A stretch of 5,083 bases of DNA from Candidatus Woesearchaeota archaeon (lineage in GTDB: Archaea > Nanobdellota > Nanobdellia > Woesearchaeales > UBA11576), in assembly GCA_019322385.1 (NCBI GenBank), contig JAHWIS010000051.1, forward strand, positions 1 to 5,083, given 5' to 3'. Below, piece after piece: positions 1 through 4,465 of this stretch (positions are counted from its first letter, which is position 1; the number at the start of each line of letters is the position of its first letter). Below the pieces are notes generated by a model. It was not told where the DNA came from. It made no database searches and saw nothing but the letters and a program-made list of their open reading frames with translations. A program made the position numbers and the translations under genes.

Positions 1-2
1 AG

Positions 3-1721
3 CTGACAAGCATGTTCCCGAAAGCAGGGGGTGTGTATGAGTTCTGCAAGCAGGCGTACGGCAGGTTCCCCTCGTTCCTGATGGGATGGATAACCATACT
101 CGCAGGCAACATCACTATCGCGATGCTGATAGTAGGAGGCATACAATACCTGCTGCCTATACACGTACCTTTCTTCAAGACAGCACTGTCATTGCTTTTC
201 GTGTTCCTCTTCAACTATATCGCGTTCAAGGGGATGAAGACAAGCGCAGTGATGCTTGTCACGTTCGCGTGCATAACGATCGCCACGCCGATCGTACTGA
301 TATTCATGGGATTCATCCATTTCGACCCTACAAACTTCAGCCCGTTCTTTGTATTCCCTGCATCATCGATACTCATCACGACATTCCTGATCGCAGAGAC
401 ATTCTTTGGCTGGGAATCTGCAACGTTCCTTGCAGCAGAGACAAAGGATGGAGCGAAGGTGATGCCGAAGGCTCTTGTGATAGGGACAGTATGCATTGCA
501 GTGCTTTCATTGCTGCTCGTCGTGACATCACTGGGAACAATACCCTGGCAGCAGTTCGGGGAATCAGCATCACCGTTGTCTGACCTCGGCCAGGCGCACT
601 TCGGTAGGTTAGGGCTTGACATCTTCACGATACTCGTCTACATCTCTATCATAGGTTCTGTAGCTGCATGGATAGTCGCAGCGCCAAGGCTGTTATTGTC
701 GATGGCAGAGGACAAGCTTTTCCCTGTACAGTTCGCAAAGATACACCCGAAGTACAACACACCATACAAGGCAATCATATTCCAGGCAGTATTGACTACT
801 ATCCTTGTGCTGATCGGCTCGGGTTCATACTCAACATTATTGGGCCTGCTGGTGCCTATGGTGCTTGTGATGTACTCATTCGTGCTTATGAGCGTAGTGA
901 TACTCAGGTACAGGAAGCCAGATCTCACGAGATGGTTCAGGGCGCCGTTGGGAAAGATAGGCCCTGCAATCGTAGTGTTGTTCATGCTGTTCCTGCTCGT
1001 GATGTGGGCGATCGAGACAGGAGGTGCTTTGCAGATCATAGCGCTCGGGATCTCGATGATGGTTGTAGGATTCCCATTGTATCTCCTGGTTGAACTGTAT
1101 TATGATCCTAAAGTTATCATAAAGGTCAATGATCTTTTGGCATACATCGCGCTGGTGACTGAGCGGATCAACCTTCCTAAGAAAGTCAGGCAGGAACTTG
1201 TAGCATTATTAGGGGATGTAAAAGGCAAGCACGTACTTGAGTATGGCTGCAATGTAGGCACACTTACGATGCTCCTTGCAGAAGAGGTGACGCCGAAAGG
1301 AAAGGTGTATGCAACAGAGCAGTCAGCGCACCAGCTCGCGATAACACGCAGACGGATAGAGAAAAAAGGGCACATGCATGTCACGCTGCTGCAAGACAAG
1401 CCACATAAGGTGCATCCAAAGATTCCGCGTATAGATACCGTTGTGTCTGTCGGGATGATCGGCAGCATAGAGGTTGAGGAGCAGATACTCAGCCAGCTGA
1501 ACCAGAGGCTGAACAAAGGAGCAAGGATAGTGTTCCTGGATTATGACAAGTTCTATGATGTCATACCCAACATAGACTGGCTGTCAGAAGACAGGAAGAT
1601 AAAGGCAGTGTTCAGGAAAGAAGGGTTTGATGTCGATGTTGTCAGGAAGCAGGGATTTGCCTGGCAGTATATCTACATATTCGGCAGGAAGGTCAAGGAA
1701 GTCAAGGTTTCCAAGAAGTGA
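3..1721 (+). CDS. APC-family amino acid permease fused to a C-terminal SAM-dependent methyltransferase (5' partial)
   Basis: Residues are numbered from the ATG at 12, but that Met is internal: the frame is open to the left edge (L-T-S before it) and MFPKAGGVYEF is the conserved stretch normally after TM2 of APC amino acid/polyamine permeases. Ten hydrophobic helices remain, near 21-48, 55-73, 79-102, 115-140, 152-175, 203-226, 252-271, 275-299, 317-335 and 338-361, so a 12-helix protein has lost TM1-2 to the window edge. FFGWES...AAETKDGAKVMPKA (131-154) matches the family's TM6 signature. After a short linker, residues about 385-560 form a Rossmann-type methyltransferase: motif I VLEYGCNVG (408-416, Asn414 where a Gly is usual), acidic end of strand 2 at VYATEQ (432-437), then IDTVVSVG. 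The permease should import amino acids or amines across the cytoplasmic membrane; the methyltransferase would lie in the cytosol, and its substrate is unknown. There is no stop or frameshift at the junction. Domain calls are firm; functional coupling is inference. Confidence 0.93.
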   Translation: MTSMFPKAGGVYEFCKQAYGRFPSFLMGWITILAGNITIAMLIVGGIQYLLPIHVPFFKTALSLLFVFLFNYIAFKGMKTSAVMLVTFACITIATPIVLIFMGFIHFDPTNFSPFFVFPASSILITTFLIAETFFGWESATFLAAETKDGAKVMPKALVIGTVCIAVLSLLLVVTSLGTIPWQQFGESASPLSDLGQAHFGRLGLDIFTILVYISIIGSVAAWIVAAPRLLLSMAEDKLFPVQFAKIHPKYNTPYKAIIFQAVLTTILVLIGSGSYSTLLGLLVPMVLVMYSFVLMSVVILRYRKPDLTRWFRAPLGKIGPAIVVLFMLFLLVMWAIETGGALQIIALGISMMVVGFPLYLLVELYYDPKVIIKVNDLLAYIALVTERINLPKKVRQELVALLGDVKGKHVLEYGCNVGTLTMLLAEEVTPKGKVYATEQSAHQLAITRRRIEKKGHMHVTLLQDKPHKVHPKIPRIDTVVSVGMIGSIEVEEQILSQLNQRLNKGARIVFLDYDKFYDVIPNIDWLSEDRKIKAVFRKEGFDVDVVRKQGFAWQYIYIFGRKVKEVKVSKK

Positions 1722-1725
1722 ATTC

Positions 1726-1731
1726 TTTTTT
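1726..1731 (+). terminator. T-run terminator after the permease-methyltransferase gene
   Basis: Six consecutive T start five bases after the TGA stop, inside an A/T-only stretch and with no hairpin before them. Archaeal RNA polymerase commonly terminates on such T-tracts. It sits between the stop and the next promoter, as expected for separate transcription units. Short, so only moderately supported. Confidence 0.4.
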
Positions 1732-1737
1732 AAAACA

Positions 1738-1756
1738 ACAAAAACCTTTATATAAT
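1738..1756 (+). promoter_or_regulatory. Archaeal BRE/TATA promoter of the deoxynucleoside kinase gene
   Basis: An A-rich BRE-like run (ACAAAAACC) is followed directly by TTTATATA at 1747-1754, a near-ideal archaeal TATA box. Using the usual spacing of about 25 bases, transcription should start near 1775, giving a leader of roughly 18 bases that ends in a G-run (1783-1787) five bases before the ATG, a weak Shine-Dalgarno-like site. The wording closely resembles the promoter at 3013-3029. Confidence 0.65.
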
Positions 1757-1792
1757 CGAATTGGCCACCTATATGGGTTCTAGGGGGTTTTT

Positions 1793-2518
1793 ATGGCAGA
1801 AGTGCATCTAGCTTTCGCAGGCAATATAGGCGTCGGGAAGACCGAATTCACGCAGCAGGTACTGAAAGAGCCTAATAGGGCATTGCTTCTTAGTTTCTTG
1901 AAGAAAGGTAAAGGCATGAAGGCATTCCAAGAAGTGCCTGAACGAAGGCTTCTTGGAGAGTTCTATAAGGATAAACAACGATGGGCATTCGCATCACAGA
2001 TGTATTACTTCACTATAAGGTTGAATACGCTGAAGAGGATACAGGATTTTGAAGGCATTGCTGTGCAGGACAGGACCATCTTTGAGGACAAGAATGTGTT
2101 TGGCAAGACCAATTTTGAGCTTGGCAACATGCATGAGCTTGAGTATTATGTCTATGACCAGACATACAAGGAGATCTGCAACAGCTTCCAGCCTCCTACT
2201 TTGCTTGTTTACTTGAAAGTCAATGATGTTAAGGTTCTGAAGCACAGGATATCCAAACGAGGAAGGGATGAAGAGAAAGAGATACCTGTTGAATACCTGC
2301 AGAAGCTGAATGACAATTATGACAAGCTGTTTGATGAGTATCCATACCACAAGATAGCTGTGAATGCAGAGACAGACATGTTCGAGCATCCTTCCTATCA
2401 CACGACTGTTGTGTGCGAGATAGCGCAGAAGCTGAAGAAGATCGGCATAAAGCAGAAAGTGGATGACGAGCCAGCAGACCAGAGCATGCTGATGAAGGGA
2501 AAGGACTTTAATTTCTAA
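1793..2518 (+). CDS. Deoxynucleoside kinase (dNK/dCK-dGK family)
   Basis: A cytosolic salvage enzyme that phosphorylates a deoxynucleoside to its 5'-monophosphate using a nucleoside triphosphate. The P-loop is GNIGVGKT (residues 10-17). E47 in QEVPE is the likely catalytic base, followed by FYKDKQRWAFASQ (57-69), the conserved base-binding stretch ending in Gln69. DRT (93-95) stands for the family's E/D-R-S motif, and IFEDKNVF continues the match. The LID region HRISKRGRDEEKEIP (151-165) carries R152, R156 and R158, followed by EYLQKLNDNYDKLF. At 241 residues it is slightly longer than typical bacterial members (about 210-220), partly from a longer segment between the P-loop and E47 and partly from a C-terminal tail past about 215. 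The ATG follows a G-run at 1783-1787. The gene is first in a probable two-gene unit. The family is clear; which base is preferred (A, G, C or T) cannot be read from the sequence with confidence. Confidence 0.92.
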   Translation: MAEVHLAFAGNIGVGKTEFTQQVLKEPNRALLLSFLKKGKGMKAFQEVPERRLLGEFYKDKQRWAFASQMYYFTIRLNTLKRIQDFEGIAVQDRTIFEDKNVFGKTNFELGNMHELEYYVYDQTYKEICNSFQPPTLLVYLKVNDVKVLKHRISKRGRDEEKEIPVEYLQKLNDNYDKLFDEYPYHKIAVNAETDMFEHPSYHTTVVCEIAQKLKKIGIKQKVDDEPADQSMLMKGKDFNF

Positions 2519-2527
2519 TGTGATAGA

Positions 2528-2998
2528 ATGAATCCTGAAGAGTACAAACGCGCAACACATTACTTCCGCAATCTACGTGAGACAGCAGATTCTTCTAAGT
2601 CAAACCTCAAGAACCTTGAAGATGCACTGCATAGGTTCGCTTATCCGCAATCCACTGTTTCAGCTTCACATGCATTCAAGGCTCTTGGTTCTGCGCTGGA
2701 ATACATACAAAAATACAGCATCCGCCAGCTGCAGTCGCTTTCACAGGCAGGTTTCACTATCCACAACAGTGTCTTAGAGGTCTCAAGATCAAGGGATATA
2801 TATTCTGGACATTATTCACAATTGAAAGACCATATCCTCGAAGGGAAAGTGACTGAAGAGACACGAAAACTGCTGACAATGCGCCGTGATGAACTGTTTG
2901 TTTTCTCGAGGACATTGATGGCTGCAACAGAAATACTCGAGTGCGAGCAGATGATACCTAAAGCAAAAGCGCTCATATCAGTCAAAAGGCGTATGTGA
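2528..2998 (+). CDS. Hypothetical soluble all-helical protein, partner of the kinase gene
   Basis: I do not recognise this 156-residue protein. It has no signal peptide or membrane segment, few beta-prone stretches, and reads as a bundle of charged amphipathic helices: about 3-38, 44-75 (SHAFKALGSALEYIQKY within), 77-105, 109-140, then a short basic end KRRM. There is a single Cys (139) and no catalytic-looking motif or metal site. It starts 9 bases after the kinase stop with no T-run or TATA box between, so co-transcription is likely. GTGAT at 2520-2524 can pair with the archaeal 16S 3' end, only three bases before the ATG at 2528. Arginine codons are CGN in 8 of 13 cases, whereas the permease gene is mostly AGG, a weak composition difference. 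It could be a regulatory, scaffold or nucleic-acid-contacting protein; nothing in the sequence decides. Confidence 0.78.
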   Translation: MNPEEYKRATHYFRNLRETADSSKSNLKNLEDALHRFAYPQSTVSASHAFKALGSALEYIQKYSIRQLQSLSQAGFTIHNSVLEVSRSRDIYSGHYSQLKDHILEGKVTEETRKLLTMRRDELFVFSRTLMAATEILECEQMIPKAKALISVKRRM

Positions 2999-3012
2999 TT
3001 TCTTTCCATAAT

Positions 3013-3029
3013 CACAAAAACTTTAAATG
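3013..3029 (+). promoter_or_regulatory. Archaeal BRE/TATA promoter of the VTT-family gene, probably leaderless
   Basis: CACAAAAAC followed by TTTAAATG gives a BRE-like A-run and a TATA-like box centred near 3025. The ATG at 3050 is about 25 bases downstream, which is where transcription should begin, so the mRNA is predicted to have no or almost no leader. The T-rich stretch just upstream (2999-3006) may end the preceding transcript. Confidence 0.55.
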
Positions 3030-3049
3030 ACAGAGCATTCTGATTAAGG

Positions 3050-3613
3050 ATGAAAAAGAGGACAAGAAACTATGCGCTATTCTTTATCCTTCTCATATTC
3101 ATCGTATTCTGGAGTGCTTTATTGTATTTTATAACACCGCAGGAGCTTGTTGAGATAATAGGTGTGAAAAACGGATATATACTCTCATTCCTTTTTGGTG
3201 TGTTCGGGGAGGCAGCGACACTCACTGCGATTTCATATTATCCTGCGATAATAACATTGGCTGCAGGAGGATTGAATCCGTTCCTGCTTGGCGTGATAGC
3301 AGGAACAGGAATGACTATAGGGAACAGCCTTTACTTTTATTTTGGTGTGCAGGGAAGAGGCATAATGCCTGAAAGACTCGAGAAGCGCGCAGAAAGACTG
3401 CTTGAATGGATAAACAAAAGACCACGCTGGCTGGTACAGATACTTATCTTCCTCTATGTCGGCTTCACACCATTCCCCAACAACCTGCTGACAGTATCCG
3501 GCGGTGTTGCAGGCTACCCATTCAAGAGGATAATAGTACCATTGCTCCTGGGAAACATTGTACTGACTTCTTCGCTGGCTTATTTGACTGCGCTGGGATT
3601 GAGGGTTATATAG
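3050..3613 (+). CDS. VTT/DedA-like (SNARE-associated) membrane protein
   Basis: A 187-residue integral membrane protein. A basic N-terminus (MKKRTRN) precedes a first helix at 8-28. A re-entrant-like segment rich in Gly/Ala follows (about 44-75, with Glu54 in FGEAATLTA), then a helix at 77-98, a cytosolic basic/acidic stretch (RGIMPERLEKRAERLLEW, 103-120), a helix about 127-146, the conserved GFTPFPNNLLTVSGG (138-152), and a last helix 160-184. The last pattern, P-x-PNN followed by G, then PFKR and LLLGN, is how archaeal VTT-domain proteins look. Bacterial DedA relatives act in envelope homeostasis and lipid transport, and the eukaryotic relatives TMEM41B and VMP1 are lipid scramblases. The lipid role is family-based; the substrate is unknown. 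The arginines flanking this motif in classical DedA proteins are absent. Its own promoter makes it monocistronic; the start is supported by that promoter rather than by a Shine-Dalgarno site. Confidence 0.85.
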   Translation: MKKRTRNYALFFILLIFIVFWSALLYFITPQELVEIIGVKNGYILSFLFGVFGEAATLTAISYYPAIITLAAGGLNPFLLGVIAGTGMTIGNSLYFYFGVQGRGIMPERLEKRAERLLEWINKRPRWLVQILIFLYVGFTPFPNNLLTVSGGVAGYPFKRIIVPLLLGNIVLTSSLAYLTALGLRVI

Positions 3614-3645
3614 AAATGAATGACGCCCGGATTATCACATCCAGA

Positions 3646-3664
3646 TTTAGTAACCATTAGTGAC
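3646..3664 (+). repeat. Short imperfect direct repeat upstream of the orphan's promoter
   Basis: TTTAGTAAC (3646-3654) and ATTAGTGAC (3656-3664) agree at 7 of 9 positions and are spaced 10 bases start to start, about one helical turn, ending eight bases before the TATA-like box at 3672. Such spacing is compatible with a tandem protein-binding site but can arise by chance in A/T-rich DNA. Confidence 0.2.
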
Positions 3665-3671
3665 AATATGC

Positions 3672-3679
3672 TTAATATA
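3672..3679 (+). promoter_or_regulatory. Probable TATA box of the membrane-anchored orphan gene
   Basis: TTAATATA lies 76 bases before the ATG at 3748. It predicts transcription starting near 3700 and a leader of roughly 48 bases carrying a dyad and a strong Shine-Dalgarno site. Unlike the two other promoters here it lacks an A-run upstream, so it is weaker. An alternative box is the T/A-rich stretch at 3684-3693. Confidence 0.4.
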
Positions 3680-3704
3680 GTACTTTTCTCTTAAACGCCC
3701 CGTA

Positions 3705-3723
3705 TTTTGCTGATTCAGCGAAA
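3705..3723 (+). repeat. Dyad/hairpin in the leader of the membrane-anchored orphan gene
   Basis: TTTTGCTGATTCAGCGAAA is symmetric about T3714: GCTGA pairs with TCAGC perfectly, then T3708 faces G3720 (wobble in RNA), then three further T-A pairs. As RNA it can fold into an eight-pair stem with an AUU loop; as DNA it is an operator-like dyad just past the predicted transcription start. It ends 11 bases before the Shine-Dalgarno site. It is not followed by T residues on either strand, so it is not a terminator. Confidence 0.5.
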
Positions 3724-3734
3724 AAAGACAGTTT

Positions 3735-3742
3735 GAGGTGAT
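3735..3742 (+). promoter_or_regulatory. Strong Shine-Dalgarno site fixing the start at 3748
   Basis: GAGGTGAT is an eight-base complement to the conserved 3' end of archaeal 16S rRNA, five bases before the ATG at 3748. It is by far the best ribosome binding site in the window and settles the start codon of the following gene. Confidence 0.8.
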
Positions 3743-3747
3743 TTTAA

Positions 3748-4338
3748 ATGGAAAAGACTGGCGTGAACAAATCACGTATCTATATGACTATAGGCCTTGT
3801 TGCTGTGGTCGCAGTAATCGCTTTCATGATTGGGTTGAACAGGTCTGCAGATTGTCCAGAAGTAACAGGAATGCAGGTTAGTGCAGGAGGTTACAATGTC
3901 GTGACGTTTCTCGATCGAGATGCATCCCTGGTAAATATAGGTTTGTTAGATGCTGTACCTCAGCCCAACAGCCAAATAAACATTGGCGGTACAACAGTAT
4001 CTCTATACAAGACTGTTCGCATGACTCTTAGCAACGGCCAAACATTTTCAACTACTGGTTTTTTTACTTTGAACAACGAGAAATACATCTACTATTCCAA
4101 TCATCCACTGGAGAAAGTTGCGTGGTTTGCACGCATCGGACCAGATGGAATAATTACTGAAAGCAGCCCTCTCGTCTCTGAGGCCCCCCGCATTTTTGAC
4201 CCTTTTTTATTACAGGACTGGTCAGATCAGGGAGTAGAAACACTAACACTCTATTCATGTCAAACCATTTTTAACCATGGAAGTTATAATGGTCTTTGGA
4301 TTGAATTAGAACTATACGTTCCTCCAGGACCCTGGTAA
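3748..4338 (+). CDS. Hypothetical membrane-anchored extracytoplasmic protein
   Basis: I do not recognise this 196-residue protein. Residues 1-10 are basic (KSR just before the helix), 11-30 form one hydrophobic helix, and the remaining 165 residues are a polar, beta-prone domain with many Ser, Thr, Asn and Gly, so an N-in, outward-facing signal-anchored protein is the natural reading. Only two cysteines are present, C36 just past the membrane and C171 near the end, both in the outer domain and able to form a disulfide. NIGGTTVSLYKTVRMTLSNG (about 73-92) looks like paired strands. The end is YVPPGPW. No zinc motif, lipobox or pilin cleavage site is visible. The start is set by GAGGTGAT at 3735-3742. 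Five of six arginines use CGN codons, unlike the permease and protease genes, and it looks more A/T-rich; this hints at a different history but rests on few codons. It stands alone, with its own leader and terminator. Confidence 0.8.
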   Translation: MEKTGVNKSRIYMTIGLVAVVAVIAFMIGLNRSADCPEVTGMQVSAGGYNVVTFLDRDASLVNIGLLDAVPQPNSQINIGGTTVSLYKTVRMTLSNGQTFSTTGFFTLNNEKYIYYSNHPLEKVAWFARIGPDGIITESSPLVSEAPRIFDPFLLQDWSDQGVETLTLYSCQTIFNHGSYNGLWIELELYVPPGPW

Positions 4339-4341
4339 TGC

Positions 4342-4367
4342 TTTTTTAGAAACTTTTTTTCTTTTTT
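4342..4367 (+). terminator. T-tract terminator of the membrane-anchored orphan gene
   Basis: Three T-runs of 6, 7 and 6 bases (4342-4347, 4354-4360, 4362-4367) begin three bases after the TAA stop, without a clear hairpin. This is the typical archaeal T-rich termination signal and the strongest T-tract on the plus strand of the window. Confidence 0.65.
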
Positions 4368-4394
4368 ATTTAAATTAAACAGAATTAGATAAAG

Positions 4395-4408
4395 TGACGC
4401 CGGCGCCA
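4395..4408. repeat. GC-rich near-palindrome in the convergent gap
   Basis: TGACGCCGGCGCCA is self-complementary at six of seven symmetric pairs, a compact G/C island in an otherwise A/T-rich gap between two terminators. With no room for a loop it is more plausible as a double-strand protein site than as an RNA hairpin. Function unknown; it may be chance. Confidence 0.3.
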
Positions 4409-4433
4409 GCTCTATTGAAAATCATTTAATCAG

Positions 4434-4457
4434 AAAAAAAAGCAGGCAAAAGCCTGC
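4434..4457 (-). terminator. Hairpin-plus-T-run terminator of the metalloprotease gene
   Basis: Read on the minus strand, GCAGGC-TTTT-GCCTGC (4457 down to 4442) is a perfect six-pair G/C stem with a four-base loop, followed at once by eight T (4441-4434). It begins eight bases after the TAA stop of the protease gene. This is the textbook intrinsic-terminator layout of bacteria, unlike the plain T-tracts behind the plus-strand genes. Confidence 0.8.
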
Positions 4458-4465
4458 GTCAATGA

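Noticed and set aside
86..583. Open frame of 165 codons overlapping the permease gene on the same strand
   Set aside because: Its translation is rich in Arg and His with no domain or helix pattern, while the overlapping frame is an unmistakable permease. The same reasoning removes the other overlapping frames at 215-628, 638-1039, 668-1093 and 1100-1516.
1994..2560. 188-codon open frame on the minus strand across the kinase gene
   Set aside because: Hydrophobic-looking but antisense to clear kinase motifs, with no ribosome binding site or family resemblance.
3406..3660. 84-codon frame running past the end of the VTT gene into the gap
   Set aside because: Mostly inside the VTT gene in another frame, without a ribosome binding site; its translation resembles nothing known.
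3614..3747. Possible small RNA gene, tRNA or box C/D guide in the gap before the orphan gene
   Set aside because: No cloverleaf and no paired C (RUGAUGA) and D (CUGA) boxes in proper spacing; only the TATA-like box, direct repeat, dyad and Shine-Dalgarno site were found.
3844..3858. Possible lipoprotein cleavage site before C36 of the anchored orphan
   Set aside because: The residues before the Cys are R-S-A-D, which lack the Leu/Val at -3 and small residue at -1 of a lipobox.
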